Shown here: positions 17,401 to 25,445 of the stretch, one piece after another
Position numbering within the stretch: the first letter of the stretch is position 1
Layout: every line of letters begins with the position of its first letter
DNA from: PRS1 sp965250265
GTDB taxonomy: Bacteria; Bacteroidota; Bacteroidia; Flavobacteriales; Flavobacteriaceae
Reading direction: 5' to 3'
Assembly: GCA_965250265.1 (NCBI GenBank)
Contig: CBDFNO010000013.1
Coordinates: 1 to 64,000, forward strand
Length of the DNA stretch: 64,000 nt
Notes under the pieces: model-generated
The model's database searches: none
What the model saw: only the letters and a program-made list of their open reading frames with translations
Told to the model about the DNA's origin: nothing
Position numbers and translations under genes: made by a program

Positions 17401-17805
17401 ATAAAATACACGACCTAACTCTTGCAAGGTTAATTCTTCTGTAATTGCTTTATTTCGTAATTCATAAGGATTTAAAGCAAACCAACTTGCTAATGTATCT
17501 GTTGGAAATTGTTTATTTCTCTTCCAAGTTTCAAAATCTTCTCTAGCTAATGGACACATATTATGTTTAGAAAGTGCTTTTAGCAATACTTTTTTACACA
17601 AACGTCTTCTAAAAAATTGTCGTCTTACACCTCGTGCTCCTGTTCTACTTGCATTTTTTGAAAGTTCATTATCGCCATCTCCTAAATTATCAACTCCCAT
17701 TGGAAAGATTCTGCTTCCTAAATTAATAATTTGTTGATTTTTATCATCTACTATTGCCCAACCAATACTATTTGTACCTAAATCTAATCCTAAAATTTGT
17801 GCCAT
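14452..17805 (-). CDS. cas9: compact type II-C Cas9 endonuclease
   Basis: 1117 residues with a complete nuclease set. RuvC-I is LGLDLGTNSIGWA with D8, and the arginine-rich bridge helix spans ~53-72. RuvC-II is IKVELARSLK with E569. The HNH core is QIEHIHPWSKS with H647 and a second half NRNKGNKTPYEF (671-682). RuvC-III is RHHAIDALVM with H786 and D789. No frameshift or missing key residue. Many Flavobacteriaceae Cas9 proteins are ~1350-1500 aa, so this is a short form, nearer Neisseria Cas9 in size. It cuts DNA guided by crRNA:tracrRNA. It is convergent with cas1-cas2 across the array, with the tracrRNA gene just upstream on the other strand. The PAM is unknown. Confidence 0.98.
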   Translation of the reverse strand: MAQILGLDLGTNSIGWAIVDDKNQQIINLGSRIFPMGVDNLGDGDNELSKNASRTGARGVRRQFFRRRLCKKVLLKALSKHNMCPLAREDFETWKRNKQFPTDTLASWFALNPYELRNKAITEELTLQELGRVFYHLIQRRGFLSNSRKGGKDDGAIFKGKPKEGKIGINETLKSIEDNTLGSYLYKIYPNENKPFKDGLERIRNRYTTRQMYINEFEAIWEKQKQFHNSLTDELKTLFGGRKQEGYKDDGILFHQRPLRSQKHLVGNCSFEPNKSKCPISAIPFELFRVYQWVNTVECNGEKISQDERDKIINVLLLKDKIAFKSLRKAIGKESAEFKFNFKNEDKIVGTHTISNLSNKKFFGKQWFEFSDKKQEDIWHALYFFDSKEHLKKYALKYWNFTETQAVAISKFNLKDGYSSLSRKAIHNILPFLKQGYTYDVAVVMGGVKNVFGNKWQSDSIEENQKQLHIIDNVEDIIHSKISGGFIGEVKNFLKKEFALNDKQLKKLYHHSANIQVKTLLEKLPVNPDADKQIQAIRNPIVITALFELRKLINELINEHGKFDEIKVELARSLKNSKTERNRIRRNQQHLERENDRVKGEVEKYTRVTHVSMLKFKLWEECKKTCPYTGLSIPIHELFTGKWQIEHIHPWSKSLNDSFMNKTLCEANENRNKGNKTPYEFYSNDQANWATIKERALKLFSDTKEYPNSYHKFKRFVQKEFDDDFTSRQLNDTRYISKEAKNYLKQICKKVTVAPGQMTAVLRQKWGLNSVLNTENKKTREDHRHHAIDALVMTSCKASYLQELTKWNRYNKNIEANNFPMPWKTFRHDAEKAVDTILVSHKPSNKVLTVRTHKTEKNGKIYKNIGVAARGQLHKETVFGKRQAPFSKEAFHVRKPIESLTTQKHIDKVVDKTIKQLIFKKVQELGGFVKGKIPANTFFVVDEEGTKQAQIFLPNKNGNPVPVLKVRMKENFSGAEQLKDNTNQWVNPRNNHHVLIYKDDTDNLNEDVVTFWTVVERKRKGFPVYQLPVNGKQIITTLHINDMFLLGLNEDEINWEEPINTLLNEHLYRVQKFTSGDYYFRRHIESSLDGRLGEAYHYIKGFGEGKTGWFTGLIQLK

Positions 17806-17892
17806 ATTCTGTTACTATAAACTGTATTAAAAATACAAAAAAATATACAGCTATCTTACTGTTTTCCTCATAGTTAATTAAAGTTTTTTTAG

Positions 17893-17900
17893 TATATTTG
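17893..17900 (+). promoter_or_regulatory. putative -7 element of the tracrRNA promoter
   Basis: TATATTTG matches TAnnTTTG and places the start near 17905-17908, ~12 nt before the anti-repeat. It lies in the divergent gap between the cas9 start (17805) and the tracrRNA. Confidence 0.55.
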
Positions 17901-17904
17901 AATT

Positions 17905-17997
17905 GTGAAAAAATTATTCTAATCTTTAATCTTATCACAATAAGGCTATATGCCGTAGAGTAAAATCTTTAGTCCTGCTTCGGTAGGACTTTTTTTA
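17905..17997 (+). ncRNA. tracrRNA
   Basis: The anti-repeat TCTAATCTTTAATC-TTAT-CACAAT (17918-17941) pairs with the crRNA repeat: 14 perfect pairs, then a 4-nt internal loop, then six pairs with one G-U. It is followed by a short nexus-like hairpin GGC-TATAT-GCC (17944-17954). A terminator closes it: stem AGTCCTGC/GTAGGACT with a UUCG tetraloop (17971-17990) and seven Ts. This order (anti-repeat, nexus, terminator) is that of type II-C tracrRNAs. The exact 5' end is inferred from the promoter. Confidence 0.9.
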
Positions 17998-18020
17998 TTA
18001 AACAGATTAGTACTTTTTAA

Positions 18021-18056
18021 TGAGATTGCCACAGTCGTTCCTCTTTCGCAATGACA
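18021..18056. repeat. extragenic repeat-like element
   Basis: GAGATTGCCACAGTCGTTCC followed by TCTTTCGCAATGACA. ATTGC and GCAAT form the ends of a hairpin. It resembles the intergenic repeats common in Bacteroidota genomes. Nothing coding is visible between the tracrRNA terminator and icmF (17998-18229) apart from this element and R1. Confidence 0.4.
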
Positions 18057-18107
18057 TTAATTTAAAATGATAACTTTTATTTAGGTATAAAATAGATTTA
18101 AATATAA
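18055..18107. repeat. direct repeat R1, right copy
   Basis: Matches 8735-8787 at 51 of 53 positions in the same orientation. It lies between the tracrRNA and the 3' end of icmF. The 122 bp from here to icmF (18108-18229) show no gene or clear signal. Confidence 0.85.
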
Positions 18108-18229
18108 TTAAATAAAGAATTTGGGATAAGTGATTCTTAATAAATTATCAATTAAATAATAAGACTCTTCGACTGTGATCAGCTTAAGCGATTCACACAC
18201 TTTTTATAAAAACAAAAATGGTACTCTGC

Positions 18230-21200
18230 TTACATATTCCTGCGATACTGTCCTCCGACTTCAAACAAAGCGTTTGTAATTTGACCTAAAGAACAAACCT
18301 TACAAACTTCCATTAAGGATTCAAAAATATTTTCATTATTAATGGCTTTGTTCTGTAACTCTTTTAGTATCGCTTCAGTATCATTTGCTTTATGAAGATT
18401 CTCTAAAGTTTTAATTTGAAATTGTTTTTCATCTTCTGTTGCACGAATTACTTCATCAGGTAAAATAGTTGGTGATCCTTTAGAACTTAAAAACGTATTT
18501 ACTCCAATTATTGGAAATTCGCCATTGTGCTTTAAGGTTTCATAATACAAACTCTCTTCTTGAATTTTACTACGTTGATACATAGTTTCCATAGCACCCA
18601 AAACGCCTCCACGTTCTGTAATTCTATCAAACTCTATTAATACAGCTTCTTCAACCAAATCAGTTAGTTCTTCGATAATAAAAGAACCTTGAATAGGGTT
18701 TTCGTTTTTTGCTAATCCTAATTCTTTATTAATAATGAGCTGAATTGCCATTGCTCTTCTAACACTTTCTTCGGTTGGTGTTGTAATAGCTTCATCGTAT
18801 GCATTAGTGTGTAGTGAATTACAATTATCGTAAATAGCATATAAGGCTTGAAGTGTTGTACGAATATCATTAAAGTCAATTTCTTGAGCATGCAAACTTC
18901 GCCCAGAGGTTTGAATATGATATTTTAACATTTGCGCTCTTTCATTTGCGCCATACTTATGCTTCATGGCTTTTGCCCATATTTTTCGCGCTACGCGACC
19001 TATTACAGCATATTCTGGATCGATGCCGTTGGAAAAGAAAAACGATAAGTTTGGTCCAAATTTATTAATGTCCATTCCTCTACTCAAATAATACTCTACA
19101 TATGTGAAACCGTTAGATAAGGTAAATGCCAATTGTGAAATTGGATTTGCTCCAGCTTCGGCAATATGATAACCTGAAATAGAAACCGAATAAAAATTTC
19201 GCACTTTATTATCAATAAAATATTCTTGAACGTCTCCCATGAGTCTCAATGCGAATTCGGTAGAAAAAATACAAGTGTTTTGTGCTTGGTCTTCTTTTAA
19301 AATATCTGCTTGTACAGTGCCACGAACTTGAGAAATGGTTTTTGTTTTAATTTTTTCATAGACATCATTTGGCAATACTTGATCTCCTGTTACACCCAAT
19401 AACATTAATCCTAAACCGTCATTCCCTTCAGGTAAATCACCATTATATTTTGGACGTACTTTTCCTTTATATAATTTTGAAATTTTAGATTCAACTTCGT
19501 TTTCTAATTCATTTTCCTTGATGTAAAACTCACACTGTTGATCAATGGCTGCGTTCATAAAAAATCCTAACAGCATTGGCGCAGGACCATTAATGGTCAT
19601 ACTCACTGAAGTCATTGCATCTACTAAATTAAAACCACAATACAATTTTTTAGCATCGTCTAAACAACAAATACTTACTCCTGCATTACCAATTTTTCCG
19701 TAGATATCTGGACGTAAATCAGGATCGTTTCCATATAAGGTTACACTATCGAAAGCAGTTGATAATCGTTTGGCTGGTAAACCCATACTTACATAATGAA
19801 AACGTCTGTTTGTTCGTTCTGATCCACCTTCGCCAGCAAACATACGCGCTGGATCTTCACCTTGACGTTTAAAAGGATACAAACCTGAAGCATACGGAAA
19901 CTCTCCTGGCACATTTTCTTGTAAACACCATTTTAAAATATCTCCCCAAGCTTGATATTTTGGTAAAGAAATTTTTGGAATTTGAGAATGTGAGAGTGAT
20001 TCTGTGTGTGTTTCAATTTTTATTTCTTTACCACGAACTTTAAAGGAATAGATAGGATTTTTATAACGATTTATTTTATATTCCCAACCTATAATAATTT
20101 CCCAATTGTGTGGATCAAAATCCATTTTTATTTTATTGAATTCTGCAATTAGCAAATCGATAAACTGTTTGTCATCTTTCTGAATTTGTTTCAGAATCAC
20201 ATCTTCATTTAAACCTGATTTACTCAAATGAGATTTCTCTCTTTCATTCGAAATAACAGCAACTGAACAAATAGTTTTATAAATGCCATATAGTTTTTGA
20301 GCTACCTCAACTTGTTCATTTCCTTTTTTATCATAAGCTCTATTACTTTCTGAAATTTCAGATAAATAACGTATTCTGCTAGGTGGAATAACGAAAATCT
20401 TTTCGATCATTTCATCTGAAATCTCGAAAGTTGATTTTAAATCAGCTCCTGTTTTTTCAACCAACTTATTCATTATCGCCTTATAAAGCGTGTTCATTCC
20501 TGGATCGTTGAATTGGGATGCAATAGTTCCGAACACTGGTAACTCATCTTGTGGAATATCCCAAAGATTATTGTTGCGCATATATTGCTTTTTAACATCT
20601 CGCAAAGCATCTAAAGAGCCTCTTTTGTCAAACTTATTGATGGCAACTAAATCTGCAAAATCGAGCATATCAATCTTTTCCAACTGTGTTGCTGCTCCAA
20701 ATTCTGGTGTCATGACATATAAAGACACATCGCTATGTTCAATAATTTCGGTATCAGATTGTCCGATTCCTGAAGTTTCTAAAATAATTAAATCGTATTC
20801 GGCAGCTTTTAACACTTCAACAGCTTCGTTTACATATTTCGATAAGGCCAAATTAGATTGACGTGTTGCCAAACTTCGCATATAAACACGAGAATTATTG
20901 ATCGCATTCATACGAATACGATCTCCTAAAAGTGCACCTCCAGTTTTTCGTTTTGATGGATCTACAGAAATAATTCCAACGGTTTTCTTTGGAAAATCGA
21001 TTAAAAAACGACGAACTAACTCATCGACTAAAGACGATTTTCCTGAACCTCCTGTTCCTGTAATTCCAAGCACATAAGCCTCTTTTTCCGTTTTCTCCAA
21101 AGGAGAAAAGCTTTTTTCAAAAACATCATGTTTGTTTTCTGCAAAAGAAATGAGCCTTGCAATTGTATTTATATCTTTATCTTTAAGGCTCTCATTAATT

Positions 21201-21670
21201 TCCTTCCCTTTGGGAAGGATTAAGGATGGGTTTTCAAAATCTGATTGTTCTACCAAATCGTTAATCATTCCTTGAAGTCCCATTTCTCGACCATCGTCTG
21301 GCGAATAAATACGTGAAATACCATAATCCATCAAGTCTTTAATCTCACTTGGTAGGATTACTCCTCCTCCTCCTCCAAAAATCTTGATATGCTCTGCTCC
21401 ATTTTCCTTTAACAAATCGTACATATACTTAAAGTATTCATTGTGTCCACCTTGATAAGATGTTAGACAAATTGCATTGACATCTTCTTGCATGGCTGTA
21501 TTTACAACCTCTTCTACACTTCTATCATGACCAAGATGGATTACCTCAACTCCTGTTGCCTGAATAATTCGACGCATAATATTTATGGATGCATCGTGAC
21601 CATCAAATAAAGATGCTGCAGTTACAATTCGGACTTTATATTTTGGCTTGTAAGGTGCAATTTGTTTCAT
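18230..21670 (-). CDS. icmF: fused acyl-CoA mutase IcmF (B12 domain, GTPase chaperone, mutase)
   Basis: 1146 residues. The N-terminal cobalamin-binding domain has DGHDAS (H25 is the lower cobalt ligand) and the GGGGG loop near 99-103. The central MeaB-type GTPase has a P-loop GTGGSGKS at 205-212. The C-terminal ~550 residues are the substrate-binding mutase barrel (RTNRRFHYVSMGLPAKRLS). This order is that of IcmF, which isomerises isobutyryl-CoA/butyryl-CoA and protects its own cofactor. A second, displaced 3' end of such a gene lies at 9840-9941, making this gene the right border of the CRISPR island. Confidence 0.93.
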   Translation of the reverse strand: MKQIAPYKPKYKVRIVTAASLFDGHDASINIMRRIIQATGVEVIHLGHDRSVEEVVNTAMQEDVNAICLTSYQGGHNEYFKYMYDLLKENGAEHIKIFGGGGGVILPSEIKDLMDYGISRIYSPDDGREMGLQGMINDLVEQSDFENPSLILPKGKEINESLKDKDINTIARLISFAENKHDVFEKSFSPLEKTEKEAYVLGITGTGGSGKSSLVDELVRRFLIDFPKKTVGIISVDPSKRKTGGALLGDRIRMNAINNSRVYMRSLATRQSNLALSKYVNEAVEVLKAAEYDLIILETSGIGQSDTEIIEHSDVSLYVMTPEFGAATQLEKIDMLDFADLVAINKFDKRGSLDALRDVKKQYMRNNNLWDIPQDELPVFGTIASQFNDPGMNTLYKAIMNKLVEKTGADLKSTFEISDEMIEKIFVIPPSRIRYLSEISESNRAYDKKGNEQVEVAQKLYGIYKTICSVAVISNEREKSHLSKSGLNEDVILKQIQKDDKQFIDLLIAEFNKIKMDFDPHNWEIIIGWEYKINRYKNPIYSFKVRGKEIKIETHTESLSHSQIPKISLPKYQAWGDILKWCLQENVPGEFPYASGLYPFKRQGEDPARMFAGEGGSERTNRRFHYVSMGLPAKRLSTAFDSVTLYGNDPDLRPDIYGKIGNAGVSICCLDDAKKLYCGFNLVDAMTSVSMTINGPAPMLLGFFMNAAIDQQCEFYIKENELENEVESKISKLYKGKVRPKYNGDLPEGNDGLGLMLLGVTGDQVLPNDVYEKIKTKTISQVRGTVQADILKEDQAQNTCIFSTEFALRLMGDVQEYFIDNKVRNFYSVSISGYHIAEAGANPISQLAFTLSNGFTYVEYYLSRGMDINKFGPNLSFFFSNGIDPEYAVIGRVARKIWAKAMKHKYGANERAQMLKYHIQTSGRSLHAQEIDFNDIRTTLQALYAIYDNCNSLHTNAYDEAITTPTEESVRRAMAIQLIINKELGLAKNENPIQGSFIIEELTDLVEEAVLIEFDRITERGGVLGAMETMYQRSKIQEESLYYETLKHNGEFPIIGVNTFLSSKGSPTILPDEVIRATEDEKQFQIKTLENLHKANDTEAILKELQNKAINNENIFESLMEVCKVCSLGQITNALFEVGGQYRRNM

Positions 21671-21751
21671 TCGTAATTTTACTTATTTTTAAGGATGCAA
21701 TTTACGGAATATTCAAAAAAACTTAACCTCTTTTATAAATTATCTATTCAA

Positions 21752-22705
21752 TTACAGTTCGAATACATCGCCTTCTTTAGCAAAATTAAATCCTAAATTT
21801 TGAATACTATCCTTTAAATGATGAGATACTAAAATCGTTGGATTTGTATGATTAAAATGTATAAAATAGATTTTACTCTTTGTTTCTACAGTTTCATTTT
21901 CAAATAAACTTGTGGTCTCTGTAGTAAAAGGATGTGGGATTTTACTCATATCTCTTCCTTTCATCTCACCATCTCTAAAAAATGAAGCATCCAAAAATGC
22001 ATAATCTACTTTTTTTACTTCTTCAATAATATTTCTTTCCCATTTATACCATTTATCAATATCTGGAATAAATAACGCTGATTTATTATTGCCTTCAATT
22101 TTGTAACCAACTGTTTCCGAATATTCATCACGATGTGGCACTAAAATAGGTGTCACTTTCAGTGTTGAATTTAAATTAATTGTAGAGTCATTTTGAAGTT
22201 GTCTTAATTCAATATTATTAAAAGTTAATAATTGACTCCAAGGTCCATTATTTTCAAGGTAAGATTTCATTCTAGGCATTGTGTAAACAGGGACTTTATT
22301 TCCTCCTAAAGCCTCAAAGCCTAAAAACATTAATCCTGTATAATGACCAATATGTGCATGTGTAAGAAAAACACCATCTATTACTTTTCCGTTATCTAAA
22401 TGATTTATTTTTAATTCCTGAACTTGTTGTGTTAAATCTGGAGTAGCATCAAACAGCCATTTCTTTTTGTTTAACAAATCGACTAACCCTAAACAGGATA
22501 CTAATTTTTTATTTTCAGAACCATCATAGAATGCATTACAGCAATCTTTGTCACAACCTATATGTGGAAAACCTCCATCTTGAGCAATACCAAGAACTGT
22601 TATGTATTGATTAGAGGTTTTAATTTTTTCTTTTTTTAATTCAGAATTACAACTATAAAAAACGAAAACACTTAATATCAGGACTGAAATTTGAGCTCTT
22701 ATCAT
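21752..22705 (-). CDS. MBL-fold metallohydrolase lipoprotein (PqqB-like)
   Basis: 317 residues. The signal sequence has lipobox VFYSC (residue 19). The metallo-beta-lactamase metal motif reads THAHIGH in place of the usual THxHxDH, so the aspartate is a glycine. Later ligands fit HRDEYSE, FLDASFF and HFNHTNP. The overall layout resembles PqqB-type proteins, but no other pqq genes are here. It is probably a periplasmic or outer-membrane hydrolase of unknown substrate. Confidence 0.75.
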   Translation of the reverse strand: MIRAQISVLILSVFVFYSCNSELKKEKIKTSNQYITVLGIAQDGGFPHIGCDKDCCNAFYDGSENKKLVSCLGLVDLLNKKKWLFDATPDLTQQVQELKINHLDNGKVIDGVFLTHAHIGHYTGLMFLGFEALGGNKVPVYTMPRMKSYLENNGPWSQLLTFNNIELRQLQNDSTINLNSTLKVTPILVPHRDEYSETVGYKIEGNNKSALFIPDIDKWYKWERNIIEEVKKVDYAFLDASFFRDGEMKGRDMSKIPHPFTTETTSLFENETVETKSKIYFIHFNHTNPTILVSHHLKDSIQNLGFNFAKEGDVFEL

Positions 22706-22743
22706 AATAACATATATTTGTTAAAGATATAAAACCCCAAATT

Positions 22744-23448
22744 ATGATACGAAGACTTTTAATACTTATTCTATTTTTTAATTTATCTGCCTGTGCTGAA
22801 CTACAACAAGTAGTGAATCAATTACCACAAAGTGGTGGCTTAAGCAATGCTGATATTGCTTCAGGTTTACGACAAGCTCTTGATTTTGGTATTGACAAAC
22901 AAGTGAGTAAACTTACTGCTAAGGACGGTTTTTTTAAAAATGAATTGGTAAAAATATTGCTACCTGACGAACTTAAAAAAGTTGATAAAACTTTACGTGA
23001 TATTGGTTTAAGTAAATTGGCAGACGAAGGTTTAAAAATACTAAATAGAGCTGCTGAAGATGCTGTTAAAGAAGCTACTCCAATATTTGTAAGTGCAGTT
23101 AAAGATATTACTTTTGCAGATGCAAAAACTATTTTACTTGGCAATGATGATGCAGCTACGCAATATCTCACAGGAAAAACTCAAACGGCTTTATATGATA
23201 AATTTCATCCTGTGATTAAAAACTCTTTTGGAAAAGTTGGCGCTGACCAAATTTGGGAAAACTTAATTAATAGATACAATACAATTCCTTTTACTAAAGA
23301 TGTAAATCCTAATTTGACTGATTACGTTACTGGTGAAGCCCTTAAAGGTGTCTATACTATGATCGCTGTTGAAGAAAAGGAAATTAGAACTAAACTATCG
23401 TCTAGAACTACAGATATTTTGAAGAAAGTTTTTGCTTTACAGGATTAA
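22744..23448 (+). CDS. DUF4197 lipoprotein
   Basis: 234 residues. The lipobox LSAC is at ~17, then NADIASGLRQALDFGIDKQV, followed by mostly helical sequence with LPDELKKVDKTLRDIGL and TGEALKGVYTMIAVEEKEIR, matching the DUF4197 family of Bacteroidota/Proteobacteria lipoproteins. Function unknown. Divergent from the MBL gene. Confidence 0.85.
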   Translation: MIRRLLILILFFNLSACAELQQVVNQLPQSGGLSNADIASGLRQALDFGIDKQVSKLTAKDGFFKNELVKILLPDELKKVDKTLRDIGLSKLADEGLKILNRAAEDAVKEATPIFVSAVKDITFADAKTILLGNDDAATQYLTGKTQTALYDKFHPVIKNSFGKVGADQIWENLINRYNTIPFTKDVNPNLTDYVTGEALKGVYTMIAVEEKEIRTKLSSRTTDILKKVFALQD

Positions 23449-23495
23449 AGGATTGAAGAATCATGATTGACGATTTTTGAATTATTAAGTAGCAA

Positions 23496-24002
23496 TTATT
23501 CAACTCTTTTATACAACCCATCAAACGCAACAGCAACATCTTTTCCTTCGGTTATAGTTTCCCAATATTGGCGTACAGTTCCATCGTCATTATTTGTCCA
23601 GGTAACACGATGATAAAAAATTAGTCCGTCTTTATTAGTTTCTTCGTCCGTTTGAAGAATCATCTGGTTGCCTTTTCTATTTCCTTTCATATGTAAAGTT
23701 CCACCTTGGTTGTCAATCCAGATTTGTTCCCATTGTTTGGTTTTTGCATTATAAAAATTATTACTTGTTCCTGTATAACCTGGATTAGCACTTGTCCAGT
23801 TTTCTTGAAGTATACAATTATCCTGTATTTTCTTAATTACATTTTTTCCTGCAGCAGTTCCATCTGGATTGGTGACTGTCCAACTACCAATCCAAAAATC
23901 AAAAGCTTTATGGTTTTCTGTGCAACAGTTACAATTGTTGGTTTGGGCATTTAATGATAACGACATAAAACAAATTAAGGTTAAAGAAAATAGCTTGTTC
24001 AT
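23496..24002 (-). CDS. secreted DUF1579-like protein
   Basis: 168 residues with a signal peptide ending LNAQ (20). A Cys cluster CNCC (24-27) precedes HKAFDFWIGSWTVTNPDG, the recognisable opening of small beta-barrel proteins of the DUF1579 kind. The rest is beta strands with conserved Trp (WEQIWIDNQGG, YWETITEGKD). Likely periplasmic. Function unknown. Confidence 0.7.
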   Translation of the reverse strand: MNKLFSLTLICFMSLSLNAQTNNCNCCTENHKAFDFWIGSWTVTNPDGTAAGKNVIKKIQDNCILQENWTSANPGYTGTSNNFYNAKTKQWEQIWIDNQGGTLHMKGNRKGNQMILQTDEETNKDGLIFYHRVTWTNNDDGTVRQYWETITEGKDVAVAFDGLYKRVE

Positions 24003-24202
24003 AAATAATAATTTTGATTGCTTTTAAAGATATAAAATCAGTGCTAATCAAAACCAAGTGTTAACAAAATATTATAAGACAGTATATTTAATCGTTGAAA
24101 ACGATATTATTGGTTTACAATTTCTTGTTAACTAATTTGAAATTTAACTTGTTGTTACAGAATATTTTAATATATTTAGTAACATGTTATTTTAGAACAT
24201 TT

Positions 24203-24400
24203 ATGAGCAAATCTTCAAACATAAAAGACAATCAAAATAAGTTGCAAAAGCAATATAAGCAGCTAATTGAAGATGCTTATAATTTTAGACAAACAGATGC
24301 TGCTTTAAGCGATATTTCGGAATATCGAGCCTTGAAACTTTTAGACAAATTAAATCGATTAAACTTTTTAAGCAGAGAGCCTATACAAACCGTGACTTAA
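24203..24400 (+). CDS. small conserved helical protein
   Basis: 65 residues from the ATG at 24203. A longer frame from 24095 adds a hydrophobic, unlikely leader that reads through a promoter-like stretch. The sequence is basic and helical (QNKLQKQYKQLIEDAYNF, then SEYRALKLLDKLNRL). It resembles short cytosolic proteins common in marine Flavobacteriaceae, but I cannot name it. Confidence 0.5.
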   Translation: MSKSSNIKDNQNKLQKQYKQLIEDAYNFRQTDAALSDISEYRALKLLDKLNRLNFLSREPIQTVT

Positions 24401-24460
24401 AAACTACTCTTTCTAACGTCCAATTCTTAATTTATAACGTATTTAATAATAAAAGCAATT

Positions 24461-24604
24461 ATGAATTCACATTATTGTAAAGTAGGAACTGTACGACCAA
24501 ATTCGAATAAAGATTCAAATTCAACGAAATTAAAGTCTAATACAATTGAAAAAAAGGCAGTTAAGGTTATTCATTTAGGAAAATTGTCTAAAAAAATAGC
24601 TTAA
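24461..24604 (+). CDS. possible 47-residue protein
   Basis: ATG at 24461 to TAA at 24604: polar, Asn/Ser/Lys-rich, then KKAVKVIHLGKLSKK. It overlaps the stop of pyrF by 4 bases in convergent orientation. Size and location fit a small conserved flavobacterial ORF, but there is no motif, so this is weak. Confidence 0.3.
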   Translation: MNSHYCKVGTVRPNSNKDSNSTKLKSNTIEKKAVKVIHLGKLSKKIA

Positions 24605-25413
24605 TTTAATATTTCATCCATTTGTTGTTGAACCTCACTCGCTTTTTTGGCAGCAGCTTCAGCAAAATCGCTTTCTTTTGAAGCATAAATAATTCCCCGA
24701 GAGGAGTTTATTAAAAGCCCAACATTATCATTCAAACCAAACTTACACACTTCTTGTAAATTTCCGCCTTGTGCTCCAACTCCTGGAACTAATAAAAAAC
24801 TATCTGGTATAATCTGACGTATTTCAGCAAAATGTTCTGCTCTTGTTGCACCAACTACATACATAAGGTTTTTAGAATTCTTCCAGGTTTTAGACGTTTT
24901 TATAACTTGTTTATAGAGCGCGTTTTCTTCAACAGTTTTAGTTTGAAAATCAGATGCTCCTTTATTTGATGTTAATGCTAAAAGAATGGTATGCTTTCCT
25001 TCAAAAGCTAAAAAAGGCTCTACAGAATCTTTTCCCATGTAAGGCGCAACAGTTAAACTATCAAAATTTAAATCTTCAAAAAATGCTTTGGCATATCGAC
25101 TACTTGTGTTACCAATATCTCCTCGTTTGGCATCTGCAATTGTAAAAATTTCTGGATGATTTTCGTTTAAATAATTAATTGTTTTTTTAAGACCCTGCCA
25201 TCCTTTTAAACCATAAGCTTCATAAAATGCTATATTGGGTTTATAAGCAACACACAAATGATGCGTTGCATCAATTATTGCTTTATTAAAAGCAAATATT
25301 GGGTCATCTTCTGCCAATAAATGTTGTGGGATTTTATCTAAATCAACATCCAATCCTATACATAGAAAGGATTTCTTTTTGTGGATTTGTTCTGTTAGTT
25401 GTTGTGTTGTCAT
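24601..25413 (-). CDS. pyrF: orotidine 5'-phosphate decarboxylase
   Basis: 270 residues, the long PyrF subfamily found in Bacteroidota. The signature DAKRGDIGNTS (catalytic Asp-Lys network) is intact. KPNIAFYEAYG and the phosphate loop SSRGIIYAS agree. It converts OMP to UMP, the last step of de novo pyrimidine synthesis. It lies 32 bp downstream of prfA, with an intervening terminator that would reduce readthrough. Confidence 0.95.
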   Translation of the reverse strand: MTTQQLTEQIHKKKSFLCIGLDVDLDKIPQHLLAEDDPIFAFNKAIIDATHHLCVAYKPNIAFYEAYGLKGWQGLKKTINYLNENHPEIFTIADAKRGDIGNTSSRYAKAFFEDLNFDSLTVAPYMGKDSVEPFLAFEGKHTILLALTSNKGASDFQTKTVEENALYKQVIKTSKTWKNSKNLMYVVGATRAEHFAEIRQIIPDSFLLVPGVGAQGGNLQEVCKFGLNDNVGLLINSSRGIIYASKESDFAEAAAKKASEVQQQMDEILN

Positions 25414-25420
25414 TTTATTA

Positions 25421-25440
25421 AAAAAGCCTCAAAGAGGCTT
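25421..25440 (-). terminator. terminator between prfA and pyrF
   Basis: On the minus strand AAGCCTC-TTT-GAGGCTTTTTT is a compact stem-loop with a T-run. It sits right after the prfA stop and just before the pyrF ATG, so it may attenuate prfA-pyrF readthrough. Confidence 0.65.
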
Positions 25441-25445
25441 ATTAT

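Noticed and set aside
24095..24202. N-terminal extension of the small protein at 24203
   Set aside because: It adds a hydrophobic stretch encoded by promoter-like AT-rich DNA. The compact helical protein starts cleanly at the ATG 24203.
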